From Pseudoalteromonas rubra (GTDB taxonomy: Bacteria; Pseudomonadota; Gammaproteobacteria; Enterobacterales; Alteromonadaceae), in the NCBI RefSeq assembly GCF_005886805.2, contig NZ_CP045430.1:806001-870000 (forward strand): a stretch of 64,000 nt of DNA. Reading direction: 5' to 3'. The translations under genes and the position numbers were made by a program. This document shows, one piece after another, positions 45,846 to 54,824 of the stretch (within the stretch, counting starts at the first letter, position 1; every line of letters starts with the position of its first letter). The notes under the pieces were generated by a model. It was given only the letters and a program-made list of their open reading frames with translations. It did not search any database and was not told where the DNA came from.

Positions 45846-46139
45846 CCAGACTGTCTCCTGCTCAGGGTCGGTCCAGCTGACTTTATGCTTACAATGGGCC
45901 GGGATATTGATGTAATCGCCCGCAGCCAGGCGCTCAACCCGACCGTCTTCAAATGTCAGCTCACCTTCGCCCTGCAGCACCAACACCCACTCATGTTCAT
46001 TTTGGTCGTACCACCCCTGAGACGGAGAAGTGTGCCCTTTAGAGACGATCCGCTCAATTTTTAGCTGCTCATGAGACAAGAGTGTTTGAAAGACTTCATC
46101 GCTGAGATCAGCTGGCAAGTTAGCAAATAAATTGTTCAT
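45825..46139 (-). CDS. Small cupin-domain protein
   Basis: The 104-residue product is a single cupin barrel: GWYDQNEHEWVLVLQGEGEL (first motif, with His and Glu ligands) and LAAGDYINIPAHCKHKV (second motif with His). This small group binds a metal and may act as an isomerase, dioxygenase or sensor; the substrate is unknown. It is convergent with, and overlaps, the hybrid kinase gene. Confidence 0.88.
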   Translation of the reverse strand: MNNLFANLPADLSDEVFQTLLSHEQLKIERIVSKGHTSPSQGWYDQNEHEWVLVLQGEGELTFEDGRVERLAAGDYINIPAHCKHKVSWTDPEQETVWLAIFYR

Positions 46140-46227
46140 TCATGCCCCGAAAAATTAACATTGATTACGACAACTGTATCGTAACTAAGGCGGAATAAAA
46201 ACAACAACATGGGAAGGATAAGAGATT

Positions 46228-46303
<76 letters not shown>

Positions 46304-46399
46304 AAATCGACGACAAAGATACTAGAAGATTTTTTTGTCTTTGAAAACCCCCAAAGGTAACTTTTTTAAAGTAATTAGGCTGTTAGAATAAAAATCAAA

Positions 46400-46442
46400 C
46401 AGGCCGGAAAATATTTTGTATCATCCGGCCTGAATTAATAAG
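46400..46442 (-). terminator. Terminator after the FMN reductase gene
   Basis: On the - strand CAGGCCGGA and TCCGGCCTG form a 9-bp stem with a 25-base loop and are followed by TTTGATTTTTATT. Confidence 0.75.
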
Positions 46443-46464
46443 GTGCTTAAGCGCTCAAATTAGC

Positions 46465-46989
46465 TTAGTGCAACAACTTTAGGGCAGCTTCAAGCTCCTG
46501 TTTAATCTCAGTATTTTTAAGTTCACCTGCTTCTAAATCAAAATTATCAAAGAAGCTAGGTACAGACAGATTGGCTTTAACATCAGCAGCAAAATAAGGG
46601 GCAGAACCCACAGCCGATGCCAATACACTTTTTGCTCCACCTGGACCCGGAGACGTGGCCATCATCAGCATAGGTGTATTCTGGTATACCTTCATATCGA
46701 TGCGTGATGTCCAGTCAAACAAGTTTTTGTAGGCCGCTGTATAACTGCCATTGTGCTCAGCAAAAGAAACAATAATCGCATCCGCAGCACCAATTTTGGC
46801 GAAGAAGCGCTGTGCCTCGTCTGGTATGCCACTGTCTGTTTCACGTTCAATGCTGTAAATTGGCATTTCATAATCATTCAGGTCTAACACTTCGACCTCT
46901 GCATTGGGGATCAACGAGGCAGCATAGCTTGCAAGTTGCTGGTTAATAGATTGACGGCTGTTGCTGGCTGCAAATACTAATACTTTCAT
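46465..46989 (-). CDS. NADPH-dependent FMN reductase family protein
   Basis: AGAGGG precedes the ATG. The 174-residue flavodoxin-like protein has the FMN-binding start VLVFAASNSRQSINQQL, the DYEMPIYS loop and the AEHNGSYTAAYKNLFDWTS segment with PEHNGS-like flavin contact. Members reduce FMN, quinones, azo dyes or chromate with NAD(P)H. The LysR gene is divergent, 142 bases away, which is the usual arrangement for control of such a reductase. Confidence 0.92.
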   Translation of the reverse strand: MKVLVFAASNSRQSINQQLASYAASLIPNAEVEVLDLNDYEMPIYSIERETDSGIPDEAQRFFAKIGAADAIIVSFAEHNGSYTAAYKNLFDWTSRIDMKVYQNTPMLMMATSPGPGGAKSVLASAVGSAPYFAADVKANLSVPSFFDNFDLEAGELKNTEIKQELEAALKLLH

Positions 46990-47131
46990 GGGATTACCCT
47001 CTCAAAATAAGACTAACTTAGGTTTGTATAGGTGCTCACTTCGATAAGCGTTCACCTCAAGCTGATGACAACCAGTGTATATTAGGTTTTAATAATGATT
47101 AATAGGGTAAAAGTAAAGTTACTATTTCCAT

Positions 47132-48052
47132 ATGAATAACAATCTTTTTGAAGGTATAGAGATCTTCACTGAAGTCGTCGCGAGTAAGAGTTTTATTGCC
47201 GCAGCACAAAAACTGGGTCACTCTCCTTCGCATGTCAGCAAAGTGGTCGCCAGACTTGAAGAAAGGCTGGGTGTACGACTGTTAAACCGCACCACGCGCA
47301 CCTTGGCACTGACGCCGGAAGGTGACTCTTACTACCAAAATTGCACTCAGCTGATCCAGGATGCTCAGGCCGCAGCACAACAGCTAAATGTGACTGATGA
47401 CATCCCCAGAGGCACACTTAAAATCACCTGCCCGGTGGCGTTTAGTACCGACTACCTGCAACCAGTGTTAGCTGAATACCTGAACCGCTATCCAAATGTT
47501 TCGCTGGAATGGGACCTTGAAGACAAAGCGGTTGATGTGATTAGTGATGGCTATGATCTGGCCGTGCGAGCGACACCACAGCTGGAAGAATCCAGCCTAA
47601 TCTGCAAACGTGTTTATCAATGCAAAACCTACGTTGTTGCCAGCCCGGACTATATCAGTCGGTTTGGGCAACCACATCACCCAAAAGAGTTGGAAAAGCA
47701 TCACAGTATTTGTTACAGCAATCATAAAACCCCGGATCGCTGGGAGTTCAAAGACAAACAAGGCAACCCCTTTCATGTAGATGTGCGACAGCGGATCTTG
47801 TGCAACAACGGTCATATGCAAACTGCCATGGCTCGTGACGGGATAGGCATCGCGCGCCTGCCTGCGTTTTATGTCGACAATTCCATCGCGCAACAGCAAC
47901 TTGTTACCCTGTTTCCTGAGTACCCACAGCCAGATGTAAACGTCTATGTGGTTTATCCAAGCCGCCGTCACCTTTCACCCAAAGTGCGGCATTTTATCGA
48001 CCTGTTATCGGAGCATTTTGAGCACATTGTAAAATCGCAACCGGTATTTTGA
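47132..48052 (+). CDS. LysR-family transcriptional regulator
   Basis: The 306-residue product has an N-terminal winged helix-turn-helix (SFIAAAQKLGHSPSHVSKVV, then LEERLGVRLLNRTTR) and a periplasmic-binding-protein-like effector domain from about residue 90 (GTLKITCPVAF). The group with LNRTTR-LALTPEG and GDLAVR-type segments commonly controls neighbouring redox enzymes. It is divergent from the FMN reductase gene, which is its likely target. Effector unknown. Confidence 0.95.
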   Translation: MNNNLFEGIEIFTEVVASKSFIAAAQKLGHSPSHVSKVVARLEERLGVRLLNRTTRTLALTPEGDSYYQNCTQLIQDAQAAAQQLNVTDDIPRGTLKITCPVAFSTDYLQPVLAEYLNRYPNVSLEWDLEDKAVDVISDGYDLAVRATPQLEESSLICKRVYQCKTYVVASPDYISRFGQPHHPKELEKHHSICYSNHKTPDRWEFKDKQGNPFHVDVRQRILCNNGHMQTAMARDGIGIARLPAFYVDNSIAQQQLVTLFPEYPQPDVNVYVVYPSRRHLSPKVRHFIDLLSEHFEHIVKSQPVF

Positions 48053-48069
48053 ATCATACATACTTTGTA

Positions 48070-48092
48070 ACCAGGATTATTTTTATCCTGGT
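48070..48092 (+). terminator. Hairpin after the LysR gene
   Basis: ACCAGGAT and ATCCTGGT form a perfect 8-bp stem across a T-rich 7-base loop, 17 bases after the stop. No T-tract follows, so this is a moderate candidate. Confidence 0.5.
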
Positions 48093-48250
48093 AAACAAAC
48101 CACACAGTTTCCACACATTTACGCACTAAGCATGTTGCTATGAACGTAACCAATTAATTTATAAACACTAAAAAATTCTAATTACACTATTTTATCCCCA
48201 CATTTGCCATCTAGACTAGGTAATAGAACAACAGCCACTTTGAGGTTTGC

Positions 48251-49795
48251 ATGAAACAACTATTCTTAATCATATTATGTAGCCTGCTGGCAGCCTGTGG
48301 TTCAGGTTCATCGGACTCAGGTACCTCAGCTGCCACAACGCAAACCGATACATCATCGGATACCACTAATAATGCGCAAAACGACACAAATGATGGTCAG
48401 GGCGACACAAGTGACAGCCAGGGCGACACAAGTGACGACTCAGCTGGTGACACAACACAACCCTCCACATTCAGTCTGACCAGCCCGGCGTTCAACAATC
48501 AGGGCGCCTTGCCAACCAGTTACACGTGTGATGGTGATAACCTGTCACCACCACTGAACTGGGCAGGCGCACCAGCCAATACACAAGAGTACGCTATCAG
48601 CATGGCCACTGCAGCAAACGAGCAGCATTGGTTGGTTTACAATATCAATGGCGATATACAAACGATGGCAGCCGGTGCCTCAATCGGTACCCTTGGCAAT
48701 AACAGTGTAAATAACGAGCAAGCTTACGCTCCGCCCTGTCCGCAAGCTCCGGGCCAACACTTCTTCACTTTTACTCTGTACGCACTGTCTGACAGCCCAC
48801 CTCTGGCTCAGAATATAACGGTAGACAGGGACACTTTTCTAAACGCCATCGATTCTCTGACTCTAGATACGGCTACTTTAACGGTAAGCGTAAACCGCTT
48901 TCCTGATGTCGCACTCAGCGCCTGTGAGCAGGTACAACAGTCTGTCAGCAACGCAGGATTCAACGATGTTGCTGTCACCTGTGACAATGAGTATGCCTAT
49001 ATCACATCCGATACTTACCCGGCTCATGATCTTATGAATGGCATCACTGGCAGCAATGAACAGATCCCTGTGCCAGCGCCCGGGTATGCAGCACCCATTC
49101 CGCTTGACCGGCAATTAAGTGGCACTCCCACCACCATCGACGCGGCACTCGGAGTCGCGGTAAACGGAGTGCCTATTTATGATTATTCAGCTCAAGGCGA
49201 GCTAGACCTGTATCAGTACGACCCTAAAGTAGATACCAAGGCACTTGGGCAGCTCGACAACTGTGGTGGCCACGCCGGGCGTGGGGATGACTACCACTAC
49301 CATGCCGCGCCGACCTGTATGATTGCCGCTATGCAAAACCAGGGCGATGATGCCATTCTGGGCTGGGGTTATGATGGCTACCCTTTGTTTGGGCATAACA
49401 ACCCGGACGGCAGTGAAATTGCCGAAGGCACGCTGGATTTATGCCATGGCCAGACAGATAGTGAATATGGTTACCGATATCATACGTCAGATCAGGCTCC
49501 CTATGTATTTCAGTGTTTAATGGGTGAAGTAAATACCCAGATCCTTCCGCGTGTTGCTCCTTTAAGTAGCGATAACCCCCAGATGCGTGCAAATCTGACG
49601 CCACCACAAGGCGGTGTCAGTAACCTGCAACATACCATTCTGGCGGATGGTACTCGAAGCATGACCTATACGCATCAGGGCACACAGTACTACGTCAACT
49701 ACACCCCAATTAGTGGACAGGAAAACTGTTATCTGTTTGAACAAAAAACGGTCAGCAATGGCGGGATCGTTGAAACTGGCACCTTGTGCCGATAA
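48251..49795 (+). CDS. Lipoprotein with PEBP-like and YHYH domains
   Basis: A lipobox LLAAC gives lipid-modified Cys16. A low-complexity Asp/Thr/Gln/Ser linker (about 20-75) includes tandem GDTSDSQ-type units that also repeat at DNA level. Residues about 76-215 are a YbhB/PEBP-like domain (CDGDNLSPPLNW, PCPQAPGQHFFTFTLYAL). Residues about 270-430 are a YHYH domain (NCGGHAGRGDDYHYHAAPTC, LGWGYDGYPLFG, YRYHTSDQAPYVFQC), a family of exported proteins with probable metal-binding histidines. It heads a four-gene operon with a secreted protein and a two-component system, so it may be the input or the output of that system. Confidence 0.85.
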   Translation: MKQLFLIILCSLLAACGSGSSDSGTSAATTQTDTSSDTTNNAQNDTNDGQGDTSDSQGDTSDDSAGDTTQPSTFSLTSPAFNNQGALPTSYTCDGDNLSPPLNWAGAPANTQEYAISMATAANEQHWLVYNINGDIQTMAAGASIGTLGNNSVNNEQAYAPPCPQAPGQHFFTFTLYALSDSPPLAQNITVDRDTFLNAIDSLTLDTATLTVSVNRFPDVALSACEQVQQSVSNAGFNDVAVTCDNEYAYITSDTYPAHDLMNGITGSNEQIPVPAPGYAAPIPLDRQLSGTPTTIDAALGVAVNGVPIYDYSAQGELDLYQYDPKVDTKALGQLDNCGGHAGRGDDYHYHAAPTCMIAAMQNQGDDAILGWGYDGYPLFGHNNPDGSEIAEGTLDLCHGQTDSEYGYRYHTSDQAPYVFQCLMGEVNTQILPRVAPLSSDNPQMRANLTPPQGGVSNLQHTILADGTRSMTYTHQGTQYYVNYTPISGQENCYLFEQKTVSNGGIVETGTLCR

Positions 49796-49811
49796 AAAGA
49801 GGTAACCCCAT

Positions 49812-50315
49812 ATGAAATACCTATTCTGCCTGCTATTAATGGGTGTGCTGAGTCAGATCGACGCTGCTATGGCACACAATATAGACAGCAATAAAGCCAG
49901 GCTCACCCTGAGAGATGGTCAGGCAGAGCTGCGTTTACACATTGATATGCAGAACTGGTTTCAAGCCCTTCAGGACCCGGCAGCCTGGATGCTGGGTGAC
50001 ACCAATGCGGTGATGGCAACCAACCTGACCCCTCCACAGCAACAGGCCTTTATTAAAAGCCTGATTGAAAAAAACACAGTGTTGCACCTCAACAACACCA
50101 TAGTTGCCTTGCAGCTTAAAAGCCTGCACACTCTGGCTCACCATACAGGGCAGACAGAGTTGGTTCTGGAAGGTCTGCACCGCAGCAAAGGTCTGGAAAT
50201 TGAACAGGTAAGCCTGACACTCCCCCCCTCACTGGGTACGGTTCATCTCAACGTAACAAGACCACAATATCGCATGCTGGCAGCCGGAAAAACGGCACTC
50301 ATTACCTTTAATTGA
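49812..50315 (+). CDS. Secreted hypothetical protein of the YHYH operon
   Basis: AGAGG precedes the ATG, and the 167-residue product has a signal peptide (MKYLFCLLLMGVLSQIDAAMA). The mature part is beta-rich (ARLTLRDGQAELRLHIDMQNW, VLHLNNTIVALQLKSL, LGTVHLNVTRPQYRMLAAG) with no cysteines and no family I recognise. It starts 16 bases after the YHYH lipoprotein gene and its 3' end lies 29 bases before the preferred start of the kinase, so it is part of the same unit and may be a periplasmic partner of the kinase. Confidence 0.8.
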   Translation: MKYLFCLLLMGVLSQIDAAMAHNIDSNKARLTLRDGQAELRLHIDMQNWFQALQDPAAWMLGDTNAVMATNLTPPQQQAFIKSLIEKNTVLHLNNTIVALQLKSLHTLAHHTGQTELVLEGLHRSKGLEIEQVSLTLPPSLGTVHLNVTRPQYRMLAAGKTALITFN

Positions 50316-50344
50316 CGACGCACATAGGATTACAGGAGCCACAT

Positions 50345-51784
50345 TTGAACCTTTTTGCCAAACTGTTTCTGGCCATCGTGCTCACCAACCTGGCAATCAT
50401 TGCAATCCAGCTGGGATTAACGGCAGGCAGCCTGACCAGCGACTTTGCGACCCTGGTTGAGCGCAGTGAACAAAGTCATGTTGAGCAAACCCGTACGCGC
50501 TTGCTGGCTTTTTATCAGCGTGAAGGCAGCTGGCAAAATTTACGCCACAATCGTCGTTTGTGGCAGCAGCTGATGCAACCGGAACAGGTACAACAAAACC
50601 GTGATGGTCGCCGTGATAAGATATTTAATCCAGCCCAACATGGTGACCGCCGCTACTTCGACACGGGCCGACGGATCAGCTTGTATGACCACAACAAACA
50701 ACGCATTGAAGGTAAGCCCACATTACAGAGCAATCGCTACCAGCAAGCTCTGAAGCTCGATAGCCAGCTCATTGGCTGGCTTGGCTGGGACCCTGCCCAC
50801 GTCAGTGAGACAACGGCCAGTAAACAGATAAGCAACGACGAGTTTATTTTCCAGCAACTCAGCAATTATCTGTGGATTGCCTTATCGGCACTGCTACTGG
50901 CACTCCTGATGGCGTGGTTTGTCTCAAAACAACTCAGCAAACCCATTCAACGACTGATGAAGTGCACAGATAAACTGATGCAGGGAGACTTCAGCAGCAG
51001 GGCGAATCAAACGGGTAGTGATGAACTGGCGATACTGGCAAGGCGCATTGATAAGCTGGCACAGATCCTCGAAGATAATGAGAAAAGTCGACGTCAATGG
51101 ATGTCCGATACTTCCCATGAGTTACGCACACCACTAACCGTACTGAAAACTCAACTGACAGCCATCGAAGATGGCGTCTTTACCATGGATGCCGATAAAA
51201 CAGCACTGTTACTAAGCGAGGTCGACAACCTTAGTCGTCTGGTTGACGATCTCTATCAGCTGACCAGTGCAGATGTTGGCGGTTATCGCTACACCATGGC
51301 CGCGATTGATCCTCTGCCGCTTCTTATGCAAACTATTCAGGGGCTTGAGAGTAAAATTGCAGAACGCGCTATCACTTTGGATATGACCGCACTGACACAC
51401 GCCATGACGCTCTCACCTCGAGAAGTCATTGCAGATAAAGAGCGCCTGTGCCAGCTATTCTCTAACCTGATAGAAAATGCCCGCCGCTACACGGATAGCG
51501 GCGGCCAGATAAGGATAGTCATCGCCCATGAGGCCAGCCGGGTGATCATCCGTATCGAAGATTCAGCTCCGGGTGTTTCTGACGAGCAAAAAGTCAGGTT
51601 ATTTGAGCGCTTCTATCGGGTCGAACCATCACGAAGCCGCCTGTATGGTGGTAGCGGACTCGGACTAGCTTTATGCAAAACCATAATAGAAGCGCACCAG
51701 GGTAACATTGCACTGAGTGATTCATCGCTGGGCGGGCTCTGTGTCACCCTCAGCTTGCCCTGTCAACCACAAGAGAACCCATAA
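50345..51784 (+). CDS. Sensor histidine kinase, BaeS-like
   Basis: The TTG at 50345 is chosen because AGGAG lies six bases before it and the product then begins directly with the first transmembrane segment (LFLAIVLTNLAIIAIQLGL). The 479-residue protein has a periplasmic loop of about 130 residues, a second segment (LWIALSALLLALLMAWFV), HAMP, HisKA with SHELRTPLTVLKTQL, and an HATPase with GGSGLGLALCKTI. The layout matches BaeS/envelope-stress kinases. Its stop overlaps the start of the regulator gene (TAATG). Confidence 0.93.
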   Translation: MNLFAKLFLAIVLTNLAIIAIQLGLTAGSLTSDFATLVERSEQSHVEQTRTRLLAFYQREGSWQNLRHNRRLWQQLMQPEQVQQNRDGRRDKIFNPAQHGDRRYFDTGRRISLYDHNKQRIEGKPTLQSNRYQQALKLDSQLIGWLGWDPAHVSETTASKQISNDEFIFQQLSNYLWIALSALLLALLMAWFVSKQLSKPIQRLMKCTDKLMQGDFSSRANQTGSDELAILARRIDKLAQILEDNEKSRRQWMSDTSHELRTPLTVLKTQLTAIEDGVFTMDADKTALLLSEVDNLSRLVDDLYQLTSADVGGYRYTMAAIDPLPLLMQTIQGLESKIAERAITLDMTALTHAMTLSPREVIADKERLCQLFSNLIENARRYTDSGGQIRIVIAHEASRVIIRIEDSAPGVSDEQKVRLFERFYRVEPSRSRLYGGSGLGLALCKTIIEAHQGNIALSDSSLGGLCVTLSLPCQPQENP

Positions 51785-52461
51785 TGAACAAGTTGCATTT
51801 GCTGATTGTAGAAGACGAAGCCAATATTGCCGAGGTACTTATCGCCTATGCCAGAGCCGCAGGATATAACGTCACGCACCTGGAACGTGGTGATGGTGTG
51901 GTCGCATTCCTGCAACACAATCAGGTCGATCTTGTGCTGCTGGATCTGATGTTACCGGGTGAAGACGGGCTGAGTATTTGTCGTCAGGTCCGTCAATTCA
52001 GCGACATACCTATGATCATGATCACCGCCAAAAAAGATGAAATTGATCGATTGCTCGGCCTGGAGTTGGGGGCAGATGACTATATCTGCAAACCTTTCAG
52101 CCCCCGGGAGGTTATGGCAAGAGTTAAGGCGGTACTGCGTCGCTTTGCACCTAAACAACAAGACGAGCTCAAAGTGGGAGACTTCATTATCAGCCCAGCT
52201 CAGTTCACTGCCAGTTATCGGGCTCAGCCGCTGGAGTTGACTCCCAGCGAGTTTAAGTTATTGACTTTGCTGCTTAGTCATCCACAACAGGTCTTTTCTC
52301 GTGCCCAGCTTATTGAACAGCTTTACCCCAATAGTGACGATATTGTCGACCGCAACATAGATACCCATGTCAAAAATATTCGAAAAAAACTCAGCACCAT
52401 TGCACCCGACCAGACCCCCATCACATCTGTCTATGGTGTAGGGTATAAATTTGCGGGGTAA
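51784..52461 (+). CDS. OmpR-family response regulator, BaeR-like
   Basis: The 225-residue product has a receiver with VEDEAN, VLLDLMLPGEDG (phospho-acceptor Asp), MITAKKD and ICKPFSPREV, then a winged helix with LTPSEFKLLTLLLSHPQQVF, RNIDTHVKNIRKKL and SVYGVGYKF. It is coupled to the kinase gene by a one-base overlap. The convergent TPR gene ends 14 bases away and no terminator separates them. Confidence 0.94.
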   Translation: MNKLHLLIVEDEANIAEVLIAYARAAGYNVTHLERGDGVVAFLQHNQVDLVLLDLMLPGEDGLSICRQVRQFSDIPMIMITAKKDEIDRLLGLELGADDYICKPFSPREVMARVKAVLRRFAPKQQDELKVGDFIISPAQFTASYRAQPLELTPSEFKLLTLLLSHPQQVFSRAQLIEQLYPNSDDIVDRNIDTHVKNIRKKLSTIAPDQTPITSVYGVGYKFAG

Positions 52462-52475
52462 TGCCAGTGGCATGC

Positions 52476-53486
52476 TTACCAGTCACAAGCTTTAACCACC
52501 TCATACCAGCTACGCTCGAACTGTCTGACGACCACCGGCTTGGGCAGATTAACATCAACACCCAGTGGCTTTGCCAGGTGCTGGAATACCAGGCGGCGAA
52601 CATTATCATCCTGAAGCTGGGTATATGCCAATTTAAGACTGTTTTTACTCTGCTGACTAACCGGGTGACCTTCTAGTTGCATAAACCGGGCATTAACCCA
52701 GAGTAACATGGCCTGCTTAGTTTCGTTGGGGAAGGATGCGGTCAGCCTGGAGGTAGGTCCGTATAAACGCTGATAATTCAACAATTGCTCCTGGATAATA
52801 AAAGCAAATAACAAATTTACACCCGCGGAGATCTGCCCGGATCGTTTATCTATTTCCTGATAACTGGCAAGCGCTTTTCGAAACTGCACCTCTGCCTCAG
52901 TAACCTCACCCAGCTCTAACGCTATGATCCCTAGGTTATTATTGATAATGCCATTTTTTGATGTAATGCCGGCCTTATCAGCAATGTTCATGGCTCTGCC
53001 ATACAACCGTCTGGCTTTGGCATAATCGCCAAGCTGACGAGAAACCAATGCCAAACTATTAGTAAGTACCAGCTTCTGCTGTTCTGACTGAGCATATTTA
53101 TAGGCGCATTCCAGGCTTTGTCTCGCATCATTAAGGTAATTATGGCGACGCAACCAAATCCCCAATGCACTCAATGCGGTGGGTAGTTTTTGGATAAAAT
53201 AGGGGTGACTATGGTGGGAAAAAACAGCCTCCAGGGAATATTCCATCTGTGCCAATTGATGGGTCGGCACGGCGGCACGCACGCGAATAAAGTGCCAACG
53301 TAAAAACAAAGAGGTAGGAAGTTGCTGAGCATTATCAACCTGCTCCAGTAGCACTAAGGTAGTTGCCGGGTCTACCGTCAAGTAGTCTTCGGCTTCTTGA
53401 AGTTTATCAATCACCTCACTGGGTGTAGCAGCCCATAATGCCACCGGGAACAGCATCATCCACAGGCCAATCATCGCTCGTAACAT
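52476..53486 (-). CDS. Secreted TPR protein
   Basis: The ATG at 53486 follows a GTG at 53489 and begins a signal peptide (MLRAMIGLWMMLFPVALWA). The 336-residue product has TPR-like helices; the clearest repeats are ARQSLECAYKYAQSEQQKLV, NSLALVSRQLGDYAKARRLYGRAM and NNNLGIIALELGEVTEAEVQFRKAL. Such proteins serve as scaffolds, often N-terminal to kinases or GGDEF domains; here no output domain follows. It lies downstream of two other leftward genes with gaps of about 60 bases and may share their transcript. Confidence 0.8.
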   Translation of the reverse strand: MLRAMIGLWMMLFPVALWAATPSEVIDKLQEAEDYLTVDPATTLVLLEQVDNAQQLPTSLFLRWHFIRVRAAVPTHQLAQMEYSLEAVFSHHSHPYFIQKLPTALSALGIWLRRHNYLNDARQSLECAYKYAQSEQQKLVLTNSLALVSRQLGDYAKARRLYGRAMNIADKAGITSKNGIINNNLGIIALELGEVTEAEVQFRKALASYQEIDKRSGQISAGVNLLFAFIIQEQLLNYQRLYGPTSRLTASFPNETKQAMLLWVNARFMQLEGHPVSQQSKNSLKLAYTQLQDDNVRRLVFQHLAKPLGVDVNLPKPVVVRQFERSWYEVVKACDW

Positions 53487-53551
53487 CACCCGTTCCGCTT
53501 TTGCCTATCTCCTGAAACTATAGAATGCACCCAGCAATTGTTCAAAGTCAC

Positions 53552-54766
53552 TCACTGATGTTCGAAGTAAATACGATAAGTGCTGGACCAGATTGGATAA
53601 TCCACTTCCATCAGATAACATCGGTAGTTGCTAGGATCCAAGCTGGCGTAGCGAAATAGATAGTCGAGCTTTTGCTGTTGTACAGTATCCCAGTGTAATG
53701 CCTGCGCACCGGCATTTAAGTCAATCAAGCGTAGTTCTGGAAATTCTGGCAGACGTTCGGTCCACATATCTTCCACACTGAGCTTCCCTTCTTCCACTTT
53801 TTGGTTGCCATGATAACAACCGACATTCACGCAACTGTGGCGATCCAGCTGCTTTTCTATCAACACAAGTAAGCGCAACTTTTTGGCCGGATTTTTAATC
53901 GAAATACTGGTGGAGCTACATTGACTGTCATGACTTAACGGGTCAACCAGCTCATCAGGGTTATTAAAAATAAAGGTTGCATCAAAGCGGTCATGGCCCG
54001 CAACAGGGTCAAATACCAACCCACTGTTACCGGGTGAATAGCTGGCAAATGCCTGGTGCAACCCAGGTGTTGATAGCTCTTGCGCAATGCCGATACTAAA
54101 GCGCTTTGATTCAACACGACAATTGGCGTCTATGTTCAAAGGAGCGATGAAATCATCATTGTGAGGATGCGTGTAAAACTGCACGAAAGGTGCGGCACCG
54201 GTCTCACGCTTGATCTGCGATTTGCTGATCATGGCTACTTCCTGCAAAAACCCCTCGCGGCCCTTGCCTCGGGTTAGTACATAGGCACAGAAAATCTCCT
54301 CCATACTCATGCCAAGCAGCGACTTGGCCGCATAATACAGCTGAGCCCGCTTATCCTGACCAGAGAGATTGACATCCCGTGCTTTCACTTTGTCCTCTTG
54401 CCGGTTATCCAGTAGTCGTTTTAGTTCTGCATGACTTCTTGCATACTGAGGAATGGTGGCAGAAAAGCGCTCACTCACCTGACGCCACTGCACTATCAAA
54501 TCACAGGGAATGTGCCCTGATAGCTGCTCTCCCAGCAGGCTCAGCGCCTGTTGCCCGGGTAAATGGTAGAGCACCTGTTCGCCAGACTTGGCCTTGTATG
54601 CATTAAATAAACGCTGGCTGGTTGAGCGATGACACCCAATATGACGAGCAAATCCGCCGATGGTTTGTGCTTGTGCGGGCATCGCCCGCATTATCGCCGT
54701 GAGCACTTTTTTTACACGCTCGCCCAGCCTGCGTAGTTCGCTATGCGCCTGATGACTCAGTCCCAT
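53552..54766 (-). CDS. Hypothetical protein with N-terminal helix-turn-helix-like region
   Basis: The 404-residue soluble protein has a basic N-terminus with a possible helix-turn-helix (QTIGGFARHIGCHRSTSQRLFNAY) and a central-to-C-terminal region without motifs that I recognise; SMEEIFCAYVLTRGKGREGF, NAGAQALHWDTVQQQ and two tyrosine-rich strands near the end are notable. No signal peptide is present. I would treat it as a possible transcriptional regulator that senses a ligand through its C-terminal domain, at low certainty. It lies 58 bases downstream of the trypsin-like protease gene on the same strand. Confidence 0.75.
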   Translation of the reverse strand: MGLSHQAHSELRRLGERVKKVLTAIMRAMPAQAQTIGGFARHIGCHRSTSQRLFNAYKAKSGEQVLYHLPGQQALSLLGEQLSGHIPCDLIVQWRQVSERFSATIPQYARSHAELKRLLDNRQEDKVKARDVNLSGQDKRAQLYYAAKSLLGMSMEEIFCAYVLTRGKGREGFLQEVAMISKSQIKRETGAAPFVQFYTHPHNDDFIAPLNIDANCRVESKRFSIGIAQELSTPGLHQAFASYSPGNSGLVFDPVAGHDRFDATFIFNNPDELVDPLSHDSQCSSTSISIKNPAKKLRLLVLIEKQLDRHSCVNVGCYHGNQKVEEGKLSVEDMWTERLPEFPELRLIDLNAGAQALHWDTVQQQKLDYLFRYASLDPSNYRCYLMEVDYPIWSSTYRIYFEHQ

Positions 54767-54824
54767 GATCTTCTGTATACCGTTTAATTTCTGATAGATT
54801 ACCCGGGACTGAGCAAAAAAGCGA

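Noticed and set aside
48390..48460. A CRISPR-like or satellite repeat
   Set aside because: The repeated units are imperfect codon-level repeats that encode the Asp/Thr/Ser linker of the YHYH lipoprotein; there are no spacers.
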